Shown: positions 53,451 to 61,699 of the stretch, piece by piece
Layout of the letters: each line of letters begins with the position of its first letter
Position numbering within the stretch: position 1 is the first letter of the stretch
NCBI GenBank assembly: GCA_965214485.1
Contig: CBDCBW010000002.1
Coordinates: 1 to 64,000 of the forward strand
Direction: 5' to 3'
DNA length: 64,000 nucleotides
Origin: JANQRZ01 sp965214485
Lineage (GTDB): Bacteria; Bacteroidota; Rhodothermia; Rhodothermales; JANQRZ01
Notes under the pieces: generated by a model
The model's input: only the letters and a program-made list of their open reading frames with translations
The model's database searches: none
What the model was told of the DNA's origin: nothing
Program-made: the position numbers and the translations under genes

Positions 53451-55346
53451 TCAGAGCAAGTCGAGGACGGTGAGGCCGGCGCGGGCGCGGTCGAGGCGGG
53501 CGAGGGCGGCGGGGTCGGAGGCGTAGCGCGGGCGGAGCGGAGGGTCGGTGAGGACGCCGCGCGCGCGGAGCGCCTCGACCGCCGGGAGGTGGCGGAGCGC
53601 GATCTTGCCGACGAAGAGCGGCCAGTAGGCCCCGCCCGCGCCGAGGTGGGCGAGGAGGTCGCGCAGGCCGCGGAGGTACACCATGTCCTTCGTCAGCCCG
53701 CCGCCTCGGTAGAGGCGGAGCGTGACGTTGAACGCGGCCCGGTCGCTCATGCCGGCTTTCTCTTTGAGGAGCCGGAAGGTCTCGGCGAAGTCCGCCCCGC
53801 CGACGAGCGAGCACGCGCCGAGGACGCGCGCGGCGAGCGTCCGCATCCGCGAGTGCGTCAGGCCGCCGACGAACCACTCGGCCAGGACCGCGAGGCCCTC
53901 CTGCAGCGGCTGGTACCCGGCGAGCCCGTGGCGGAGCTGCCGCAGCGGCTGCGCGCAGCCGTTGTAGTAGGTCAGCACGTGCGTCCCGACTTCGTGCGCG
54001 AGGAGCGCCTTGACGCGGGCGGCGGAGAAGCTGATCCCGGACCCGACGAGGAGCTGCCCCTGGGAGACCATCAGGCTGCCGGGGATGTCGTCCCGAATCT
54101 CGACCGACGAGCCGAACCCATCGGCCTGCGCGCGGTAGTGGTCGAGCTCGGCCTGGGCCGCCGCCGCGAAGGCCGTCGCGCCGACCATCTCCGTCCCCTG
54201 CGTCCGCGCCGGAGCCTCGGCGAGTTTTTCGAGCACGGCCTCGGCGAGGGCGACGAGGGCGGGGTCGGGCGCGCCGAAGAGGCGGAGGCTGCCCGGGAGG
54301 AACTGCCCCGTCGCGCGGTCGAGGAGCATCTGGACCTGGGTGGCGACCTCGTCGCGCTTCTCGCGCAGGAGCCCGGCCACGACGGGGTCCTCCACCGCGT
54401 CGACCGGGAGCGCGAAGAGGCCGCGCCGGAGTGCGTCGGGGTCGAAGGTGAGCGGGCGGTAGCGGAACTCGGGGGTGCAGTCGCAGCCCGCCGTCCTGAA
54501 GTCTTCCCACGCCTCGGCGGCGTTGACCGGGGTGATCTGGAGGAGGAAGCCGTACTGCCCGGCGATCTCGGCGAGGCCCCGGTCCGCGACCTCGGCGGCC
54601 TCTTCGAGGTGCCGTCGCCCCACCGGCTGCGCGGGGGCCCCGACCGCGCGCGCGAACGCCGCCGCCGTCTCGGCGAGCGCCGGCGCGAGCGCGTCGCGGA
54701 GGGCGTCGAGGACGCCGGGGTAGAACTCGTCCTCCCGCGTGTTGAGGAACACGGCGTCCACCGCGAGGCCGAGCAGCACGACCTCGCCGCCCGTCTCAAG
54801 CAGCGGCCCCAGCCCCGGCGGGCCGACGTCGGCGGTCCCGATGGAGGTGACCCCGGCTCCCTGCCCGGCGATCTCGATTTCGCTGAGGGCCTCGCACAGC
54901 ACCTCGGCGGCGGCCTGCGCGCGCCCGTCGCTGGGGGTGTAGATCGTGAAGCCGGGCTGCCGGCGGAACGGGTCGGCCTCGGCGCTGCCGTCGGCGTCGA
55001 GCGCCGTCCAGACCTCGACGACGAGCGCCGCCCCGACGTGCTCGGCTAGGGCGCGGGCCGTGGCATGGACGAGTCGGCGGACGCCGCCCTGCGCCCCGCC
55101 GCCGGCCGCGAGGAGGTACGCGGGCTGGGTCGTCACCAGGCGGTGCGCCTCGGAGCACGTCGCCCGGCGGTCGAGCGCGGGATCGCCCGTCGCCTCTCCC
55201 GCGCAGCGGTGGACGACGAGCACCGGCCCGGCGTGGTCCACGAAGAGCCGCCCCGCATCGAAGTCGAGCCGCAGCGGCTCGGCCTCGCCGACGGCTTCCG
55301 CCGCGCGCCGAGCCAGCTCGTCCCAGTCCGGGGCGTCGGCGGTCAT
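53451..55346 (-). CDS. DUF1704/QEGLA-motif zinc peptidase-like protein
   Basis: 631 residues. The family signatures are LLAHEVGTHVLTYYNG (zinc-binding HExxxH near 449) and GYQPLQEGLAVLAEWFVGGL, the QEGLA motif that names the flavohemoglobin expression-modulating family. Family members include eukaryotic tubulin tyrosine carboxypeptidases (MATCAP), so a carboxypeptidase activity is plausible. The N-terminal ~300 residues form a separate domain (VLVVHRCAGEATGDPALDRR, SIGTADVGPPGLGPLL). Its ATG overlaps the upstream gene's stop (ATGA), so the two are coupled. The physiological substrate is unknown. Confidence 0.85.
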   Translation of the reverse strand: MTADAPDWDELARRAAEAVGEAEPLRLDFDAGRLFVDHAGPVLVVHRCAGEATGDPALDRRATCSEAHRLVTTQPAYLLAAGGGAQGGVRRLVHATARALAEHVGAALVVEVWTALDADGSAEADPFRRQPGFTIYTPSDGRAQAAAEVLCEALSEIEIAGQGAGVTSIGTADVGPPGLGPLLETGGEVVLLGLAVDAVFLNTREDEFYPGVLDALRDALAPALAETAAAFARAVGAPAQPVGRRHLEEAAEVADRGLAEIAGQYGFLLQITPVNAAEAWEDFRTAGCDCTPEFRYRPLTFDPDALRRGLFALPVDAVEDPVVAGLLREKRDEVATQVQMLLDRATGQFLPGSLRLFGAPDPALVALAEAVLEKLAEAPARTQGTEMVGATAFAAAAQAELDHYRAQADGFGSSVEIRDDIPGSLMVSQGQLLVGSGISFSAARVKALLAHEVGTHVLTYYNGCAQPLRQLRHGLAGYQPLQEGLAVLAEWFVGGLTHSRMRTLAARVLGACSLVGGADFAETFRLLKEKAGMSDRAAFNVTLRLYRGGGLTKDMVYLRGLRDLLAHLGAGGAYWPLFVGKIALRHLPAVEALRARGVLTDPPLRPRYASDPAALARLDRARAGLTVLDLL

Positions 55347-56140
55347 GCGGCTCGGAGGATGGCGGCGCGGGCTTCGAGCACGCCGGGGAGGGTGTAGGCG
55401 AGCGCCTCTTTCAGCTGGCCCAGGTGGGCGCGGTCCGGCTCGCCGGTCCACTCATCCATGAACGTCTTTTTGAACTCGACGGCGAGGACGCACGCGTCGG
55501 AGCCGAACCGGTCGTGGACCCAGCGGGAGAAGTAGCCGCCCTGGAACTTGACGTTCTCGCGCACGTCGAGGCCTGTGCGGCCCGCCCTCCGGGCCCCCTC
55601 GTCGAGGTCGGCCATGAAGCGGTCCACGAGCGGCCCCCACCGCCCCCGGTCGAGCGTGCCGGTGCCGACGTTCACCTCGGGGTTTTCCTCCGGATCGGCA
55701 ACGGGGCCGTCCGGTCCCTCGCGGCGGTGGTTGTAGCTGTGGAGGTCGTAGACCACGACCGCGCCGTGCTCGCGGACCTTCGCGCCGAGCAGCTCCCCGA
55801 CGGCGTGGTAGAACGCCTCATAGAGCTTCATCGAGCGCTCGGCGACGGCGTCGGGGACGGTCCCGCCGCGCCACACGGCCAGCCCCCACGCGTCCTCTGG
55901 CGTTTGGTAGACGGCCTTCTTCGGCGGCCGGTTCAGGTCGATCTCGAAGCGGGAGCGCCGCCCGACGATGCGGCACGGCGCGACCTCGGCCAGCTCCGCC
56001 GTGAACGGGTCTTCCTCGCGGAGCCGCCCGGCGTCATCGAGCGCGACGTGCGGCAGCGTCTCGGGGTCCACGGCGTGCCCGTCGTGAACGGCGGCAGCGA
56101 CGAGCGGGCCGGGGCCGGTGGTGATCGTGAAGGGGTCCAT
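55343..56140 (-). CDS. N-formylglutamate amidohydrolase-like protein
   Basis: 265 residues. Family features: SRFEIDLNRPPKKAVYQTPE, then VYDLHSYNHRREGPDGP with the metal-binding histidine, VNVGTGTLDR, and the late VKFQGGYFSRWVHDRFGS and VLAVEFKKTFMDEWTG. N-formylglutamate deformylase releases glutamate in histidine breakdown, but hut genes are absent here. The conserved link with the QEGLA peptidase and ATP-grasp genes points to a different substrate, perhaps an N-acylated peptide. It is first in the three-gene operon, with TATGTTGG 24 bases upstream of the ATG. Confidence 0.85.
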   Translation of the reverse strand: MDPFTITTGPGPLVAAAVHDGHAVDPETLPHVALDDAGRLREEDPFTAELAEVAPCRIVGRRSRFEIDLNRPPKKAVYQTPEDAWGLAVWRGGTVPDAVAERSMKLYEAFYHAVGELLGAKVREHGAVVVYDLHSYNHRREGPDGPVADPEENPEVNVGTGTLDRGRWGPLVDRFMADLDEGARRAGRTGLDVRENVKFQGGYFSRWVHDRFGSDACVLAVEFKKTFMDEWTGEPDRAHLGQLKEALAYTLPGVLEARAAILRAA

Positions 56141-56163
56141 GCAGCGAGGCGAGAGGTGGCCTC

Positions 56164-56171
56164 CCAACATA
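56164..56171 (-). promoter_or_regulatory. Promoter element of the amidohydrolase/QEGLA/ATP-grasp operon
   Basis: Minus-strand TATGTTGG, 24 bases before the ATG at 56140, close to the end of the preceding gene. Confidence 0.4.
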
Positions 56172-56184
56172 CGACCGCCATCCG

Positions 56185-59100
56185 TTAGCGCACGACCGTC
56201 ACGCGCTGCGTCCGGGCAAACGTGCCGGCCTCCATCCGCACCAGGTACACCCCGCTCGCCGCGCCGTCCGCCTCCCACACCGCCTCGTGATAGCCCGCCG
56301 GGCGCGCGTCGTCGACGAGCGTGGCGACGAGCCGCCCGAGGCTGTCGTGGACCCGCAGCGCGACGTGCCCCGCCGCGGGCACGGCGTAGCGGATGCGCGT
56401 GGACGCGCTGAACGGGTTCGGGTAGCTCGGCGCGAGCGCGAACACCGCCGGCACCGCGCCCGGCTCGGTCGGCGTCGTCCCCGGCGGGTTGACCGACATC
56501 TGGCCGGTGACCACGAGCACCGGCGTCACCGGCGAGTCGGTCTCGATGCGGATGCGCTTGGCGAAGAAGTCCACCGGCAGGTCGAGCGCGTCGAAGAGCA
56601 GCGCGACCTCGACCGATTCGCCCGGAGCGATGGTGCCGGTGGAGTCGGAGGTGACGCGGAGGAACGGCTTGAGGTCGTCGCGCACGGCCGGGGCGATGGC
56701 GTAGACGGCACCGGGGCCGAGGGTGTACATCAGCGCATTCGGCTGCGTCCGGCTCCGCACCACCCGCCGCCCGGCGAACTCCAGGTCGGGGTCGGTGATC
56801 GGCGTCTCCGGCCCGGCATCCTCGCCGGCGAGGTCGGTGACGACGACGCGCGAGATGCCATCGCGCCCGAACGGCACGTCGAGGTAGTCGCCCCAGGCGT
56901 CGAGGCCATTGCCGTAGAGCGCGGCGTCGCCGTCGTCGCCGGAGGTCTGGGGGACGGGGTAGCCCTCGACGATGGCCCCGTCGGGGGTAAAGGCGTAGAT
57001 GTCGTCGTGGTAGGTGTCGAGCGCGAAGAAGGTGCCGGTCCGCTCGTTGTAGGACAGCCCCTCATATTGCTCGTTGTCCGGCTGCGGCAGCGCCACGACG
57101 CGGCCCGTGGGCACCCCGTCGAGGCCGGCCTCGATGAGCACCAGGTCGTAGTCGAAGTAGGTGCTGTTGTCGTAGGTGGTGTTGAGGTACCACAGCGTCC
57201 GGGTGTCCTCGTTGTAGGCGAGCCCGCGCGTCCGGGGGCGCGGCCCTGCCTGGGGGTGCCGGAAGGTCTCGGTCTCGATCAGGTTCGGCGTGTAGCGCAC
57301 CGTCCACCCCTCCCGCGTGTCGGCGGCGTAGACGGTGCCGTCGGGCGTGACCGTGACGTCGCCCGGACTGCCGTACTCGCCGGGGGGATCGAACTCGCCG
57401 ATGTAGACGATGTCTCCGGGGCCCGCCCGTTCGAGCGGCACCGTCTCCACCTCGGCTCCTCTCGCCGCGCCGGGCGCGTCGGCGCGCAGCCGGCCCAGGA
57501 CGTTGTCAGCCTCGGCGGAGAGCGCGGGGCCAGCAGCGCGTGCGGCTTCGGCGGCGCGGGCTGGTCCCGTGGGGCGAGCGGAGGCGGGCCGGAGTTCCGG
57601 CAGCGCGAGGCCGCCGGGGGTCGCCCGCAGCGTGTAGCGCATCGGGCTTCCGCCCGTGTTCGTCAGCGTGAACGTCCGCGACGCCGTGGTCCCCTGCGCG
57701 ACCGTCGCCGGGATGGTCTCGCGCGAGACCGACCCCACCGGCGGCGGCGCACCCTCGCCCGCGAGCGGCACCTCCAGCACCGGCGTCCCCGGCGCGTCCG
57801 AGGCCAGCGCGAGGGCACCCGTCTGCACGCCCTCCGAGCCGGGCGCGAACGTCACCGTGAGCGTGTCGCTGGCAAAGGGGGCGAGCGTGAAGCCCTCGGC
57901 CGGCGCGACCGAGAAGCCGACCCCGCTGACCGAGACGTCCGAGACCACGAGCGCCTCGGTGCCGGGGTTCGTGACCACCACCTCGGCCTCGGCCTCGTTG
58001 CCGACGAAGAGGCTCCCGAAGTCGAGCGCCGCCGGACTTGCGGCGATGGCGGCAGCCCCGGAGACCGTGAGCGTCGCCGGGACGTCGACGCGGGGGCGGT
58101 CCGGGTCGTTGCTGGTGATCACGAGGTCGCCGGAGTAGGTGCCGTCGAGGAGGCCCTCGGCGCTGAGCGTGAGGGTGACCTCGGCGCTCTCGCCGGGGGC
58201 GACGGTGCCGGCGGTGGGCGCGGCCGAGGCGAGGAACGCCGTCGGCGCGGTGATCTGCACGGCGAGGCCGTCGGTCGGCAGCGCGCTTGTGTCGTAGTTG
58301 TTGGCCGGGACGGACTGCGCCACCGGCAGGCCGCCGGTCCCGTCTGCGTTCTCGATCCCGACGACGAGGCTGTTGCCCTCCGGCGGCTCGCCCATCTCGA
58401 GGTACTGGAAGGTGAGGCCGTGGGCGCGGTCGAGGATGACCTGGAAGGTGTAGGTGCTCCCCTGGGGGTAGCCGAAGTTCGGAATGTCCGTCCACTGCAC
58501 GACGAACCGGCCGTCGGCGAGCGTAGCGTAGTGGACCTCGCCGCCTTCACTCCGGTTGCCCCAGTACACGCCGATCACGCCATTCGGCGCAAAGGCATTG
58601 GGGATCGGCCGCGCTCCGTAATAGGACGAGAACGGCTCGAACGCGAGGAACCCGCCGTGGAAGACGCCCACCTCGTCGTAAGGCTCGCCGTAGAAGAAGA
58701 ACGTGAAGGGCAGGGGGACGTAGGGGCCGCTCGCGGTGACGTCCAGGAGCGTCCCGGTCTCGGAGATGTCGATCCAGTCGAACGCCGGGCCGCCCGGCTC
58801 GTCGGAGTCCGCCCAGCGGTAGCCGAAGCCGTCCGGGCCACCGGCCCCGCGCGCCCCGCTGCCGGTCGAGTCCGAGAACTGCGGGAAGCGGTACAGGAGC
58901 GGACCCGCCCCGGTGTTCTCAACCGTCAGCGTCGCCGTGACGGCCTCGCCCACGGCAGCCTCCGCCGCGATGGCCTCGGGGCTGACGACGACCGCCGGGG
59001 CCTCGATCCCCTCGCCCGAGAGCGCGACCGTGCGCGTCGGCGTCATCGGGTCGTCCGAGAGGATCGTCAGCGCCTCGGCGAAGCTCCCCGTCGCCGTCGG

Positions 59101-61542
59101 CGCGAAGCCCACCGTGAGGGTCCGCGTGGTGCCGGGGGCGAGCGTGAACGGGCCGCCCGCGCTCACCCCGAACGGGGCCGGCACGCTGACCTGGCTCACC
59201 GTCAGCACCTCGGTGCCGACGTTACCGAGCGTCACGGTCGCCGTCACCGTTTGCCCCGTCACGACCGGCCCGAAGGCGAGCGCCTCCGGCGTCACGGTGA
59301 TCCCCGCCTCGCCCTCGACGACGAGCGTCGCCGGGATCGAGGCGTGGCGCTGCGCCGGATCATTCGTCCGCAGCTTGAGCACGCCTGGGTAGCTGCCGCC
59401 GTTGAGCGGCCCGGCGTCGAAGGCGACCGTCACCGCGGCGGTGCCGCCCGGCGGGACGGTGCCGCTCGCGGGCGTGACGGCCGAGATGAGCGGCAGCCCC
59501 GTCGAGATGCGGACGGCCAGCCCGTCCTCGACGTACTCCTCGCGGTAGGCTACCTCGAGCCCTACCGTGCCTGTCGCGTTCTCGACTCCCACCGCCACAT
59601 GGTCGCGGTATGCAGAGGGTATGTCGAGGTACTGGAAGAGGACCGTCCCGTCCTCGTAAAGAACCGCCTGGAAGGTGTTCGGGTCGAACCGGTCGAGGTA
59701 GCTCGGGACGCCGTCCCACGTCACCACGAACCGGCCGTCGGCGAGGTCCTGGTAATAGATCTCGCCGTAGCTGGGGTCGAGGTAGTCCCAGAAGACGGCG
59801 ATGAGATCGTTGGGGATGTAGGCGGTGGGGATCGGGTCGGAGAAGGAGACGGCCGTGCCCGTGCCAACCTCGCCGAACGAGAGGAAGCCGTTGCCGTTGA
59901 TGCCGATTTCGGTCTTGGCCTCACCGTAGAACGGGAACGCGAACGGGAGGTCCACGACGGCGTGGTCGCTGCCTGCTGCGAGTGTGACGCGGGTGGCCGT
60001 AGCCGAGATGTCGATCCAGTCGAAGGCCGGGCCGTTGGGGTCGTCCGAGTCGCTCCACCAGTGGCCGAAGCCGTCCGGCCCGCCGAGCCGCTGCTGCTCG
60101 AAGCCGGGGAACGAGAACGCGAGCGGACCCGCCCCGGTGTTCTCGAGCGTGAGCGCGGTCGTGGCCGTCCCGCCCGCCGTCGTCGTTGCGGTGAGGGCGT
60201 CAGGACTCCACGCGAGCGCCGGAGCCTGGATGCCCTCGCCCGAGAGCGGCACGGTGCGCATCGGCGCGTCGGGGTCGTTCGAGGTAAAAGTGAGCGCCCC
60301 GCTCGCCGCGCCCGGCGCACCCGGCGCGAACGTTACCGTGCCGGCGGCCTCTTCGCCGGGGCCGAGCGTGAGCGGCGCGGCGAACGTGGTGCCGAAGCCG
60401 GCCCCGCTCGCGGCGGCGTCGGTGATCTGAAGCGTGCTCGCGCCGGTGTTGCGCAGCGTCACGAGCGCCCGCTCCGCCTCGCCTACCACTGTAGGCCCGA
60501 AGTCAACGGCGGCGGGGGTGACCTCGAGGTGGCTCTCGCCCGTGACGGTGAGCGTGAGCGGGACGTAGAGGTTGGCCTCGTCCGGGTCGTTGCTCTGGAT
60601 GAGGAGGGTGCTGGCGTAGGTGCCCGCCGTAAGCCCCTCCGCGCTGAAGGTCACGGCCACGTCCTCGGCCGCGCCCGGCGCGAGCGTGCCAGCGGTGGGT
60701 GCGGCCGAGGCGAGAAACGGCGGCCGGTGGAAGAAGCGGATGGCGAGCCCCTCGTGCACGTACTGAGACGTTGCGATGTCATGTCCCTCCGTCCCGTCCG
60801 CGTTCTCGATCCCGATGCTGAAGGGTAAGACGGGGTCGAGCGCGAGGTACTGGACCTCGATCTCGCCGTCGGGTGAGAGGATCACCTGAATCGTGTTGGG
60901 CTCGCCGCTGCCGGGGAAGATCAGGTAGACCCGGTGGTACTGCACGACGAACCGGCCGTCCGGGAGCGTGGCCGCGTAGACGCGCGAGGTCGCGCCGTAG
61001 CCGACGAGGTCCCAGAACGCCGCGATCACGGCGTTCGGCGGCGTAGGGTTCGGGAGGGCGTGGGTGTTATGAGGCCGCGTGAGGGGTGTCTCGTCGAAGG
61101 TGAGGAACCCGTCTTTGTAGACGCGGACGCTCCCGTAGCTCTCGCCGTAGAACGGGAACGAGAACGGGAGCGCGGCCGTCACGAAGTCGCTGCCGCCGAA
61201 GGCGAGCGCCGTCCCCAGCCCGTTGCCCTGCGGCGAGATGTCCTCGGCGTCGAAGACGGGGCCGCCCGGCGCGTCCGAGTCGATCCAGCGGTAGCCGTAG
61301 CCGTCGGGCGCGCTCGCCCCGGCCGGCACCGGCGCGGCAAGCTGCGGCAGCGAGAACCCGAGCGGGGCCGCGCCGTCGTTGCGGAGGTTCAGCGTCGCCG
61401 TCGCCGTCTCCCCAGCGGGGGCCGTGACCGAGAGCGCTGCCGGGGTGACCGTGAGGTCAGACTGCCCGAGGGCGACGGGCGCGGCGAGCACCGCGAGCAT
61501 GACGGCAAGGAACGGGGCGACACAGGGACGAGGCGGGCACAT
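56185..61542 (-). CDS. Large secreted repeat protein (ASH-type Ig domains) with type IX sorting tail
   Basis: 1,785 residues. The signal peptide ends VALGQ. The chain alternates Ig-like ASH/choice-of-anchor-D domains (LTVTPAALSVTAPAGETATA; LEVTPAAVDFGPTVVGEAER; ITVTPEALAFGPVVTGQTVT; IAASPAALDFGSLFVGNEAE) with three copies of a ~180-residue beta domain marked by FPFYGESYGSVRVYKDGFLTF, FPFYGEAKTEIGINGNGFLSF (shortened here) and FFFYGEPYDEVGVFHGGFLAF. Near 1,430-1,620 is a propeller-like part (VTVTPDGTVYAADTREGWT). The last ~85 residues (PSYPNPFSASTRIRYAVPAA; GVYLVRMEAGTFARTQRVTVV) are a type IX sorting domain. It is probably a cell-surface adhesin or matrix protein. Confidence 0.85.
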   Translation of the reverse strand: MCPPRPCVAPFLAVMLAVLAAPVALGQSDLTVTPAALSVTAPAGETATATLNLRNDGAAPLGFSLPQLAAPVPAGASAPDGYGYRWIDSDAPGGPVFDAEDISPQGNGLGTALAFGGSDFVTAALPFSFPFYGESYGSVRVYKDGFLTFDETPLTRPHNTHALPNPTPPNAVIAAFWDLVGYGATSRVYAATLPDGRFVVQYHRVYLIFPGSGEPNTIQVILSPDGEIEVQYLALDPVLPFSIGIENADGTEGHDIATSQYVHEGLAIRFFHRPPFLASAAPTAGTLAPGAAEDVAVTFSAEGLTAGTYASTLLIQSNDPDEANLYVPLTLTVTGESHLEVTPAAVDFGPTVVGEAERALVTLRNTGASTLQITDAAASGAGFGTTFAAPLTLGPGEEAAGTVTFAPGAPGAASGALTFTSNDPDAPMRTVPLSGEGIQAPALAWSPDALTATTTAGGTATTALTLENTGAGPLAFSFPGFEQQRLGGPDGFGHWWSDSDDPNGPAFDWIDISATATRVTLAAGSDHAVVDLPFAFPFYGEAKTEIGINGNGFLSFGEVGTGTAVSFSDPIPTAYIPNDLIAVFWDYLDPSYGEIYYQDLADGRFVVTWDGVPSYLDRFDPNTFQAVLYEDGTVLFQYLDIPSAYRDHVAVGVENATGTVGLEVAYREEYVEDGLAVRISTGLPLISAVTPASGTVPPGGTAAVTVAFDAGPLNGGSYPGVLKLRTNDPAQRHASIPATLVVEGEAGITVTPEALAFGPVVTGQTVTATVTLGNVGTEVLTVSQVSVPAPFGVSAGGPFTLAPGTTRTLTVGFAPTATGSFAEALTILSDDPMTPTRTVALSGEGIEAPAVVVSPEAIAAEAAVGEAVTATLTVENTGAGPLLYRFPQFSDSTGSGARGAGGPDGFGYRWADSDEPGGPAFDWIDISETGTLLDVTASGPYVPLPFTFFFYGEPYDEVGVFHGGFLAFEPFSSYYGARPIPNAFAPNGVIGVYWGNRSEGGEVHYATLADGRFVVQWTDIPNFGYPQGSTYTFQVILDRAHGLTFQYLEMGEPPEGNSLVVGIENADGTGGLPVAQSVPANNYDTSALPTDGLAVQITAPTAFLASAAPTAGTVAPGESAEVTLTLSAEGLLDGTYSGDLVITSNDPDRPRVDVPATLTVSGAAAIAASPAALDFGSLFVGNEAEAEVVVTNPGTEALVVSDVSVSGVGFSVAPAEGFTLAPFASDTLTVTFAPGSEGVQTGALALASDAPGTPVLEVPLAGEGAPPPVGSVSRETIPATVAQGTTASRTFTLTNTGGSPMRYTLRATPGGLALPELRPASARPTGPARAAEAARAAGPALSAEADNVLGRLRADAPGAARGAEVETVPLERAGPGDIVYIGEFDPPGEYGSPGDVTVTPDGTVYAADTREGWTVRYTPNLIETETFRHPQAGPRPRTRGLAYNEDTRTLWYLNTTYDNSTYFDYDLVLIEAGLDGVPTGRVVALPQPDNEQYEGLSYNERTGTFFALDTYHDDIYAFTPDGAIVEGYPVPQTSGDDGDAALYGNGLDAWGDYLDVPFGRDGISRVVVTDLAGEDAGPETPITDPDLEFAGRRVVRSRTQPNALMYTLGPGAVYAIAPAVRDDLKPFLRVTSDSTGTIAPGESVEVALLFDALDLPVDFFAKRIRIETDSPVTPVLVVTGQMSVNPPGTTPTEPGAVPAVFALAPSYPNPFSASTRIRYAVPAAGHVALRVHDSLGRLVATLVDDARPAGYHEAVWEADGAASGVYLVRMEAGTFARTQRVTVVR

Positions 61543-61565
61543 GGCGAGGCAGAACAGGCGGGAGA

Positions 61566-61573
61566 GAAGTGTA
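61566..61573 (-). promoter_or_regulatory. Possible promoter element of the repeat protein gene
   Basis: Minus-strand TACACTTC, 24 bases before the ATG at 61542, within a locally AT-rich stretch (ATAATATACTGTAGAG). Confidence 0.3.
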
Positions 61574-61699
61574 AAGCACCAGATAATATACTGTAGAGCC
61601 TGTGCGACGCCCGGCAAGCCGTCCTAACAAAACGGTCACATTGCGGACTATCCTCCCTCTGTTACTCCTCTGCGCCGAGCGGCCGCCGGCACGGTGCCG

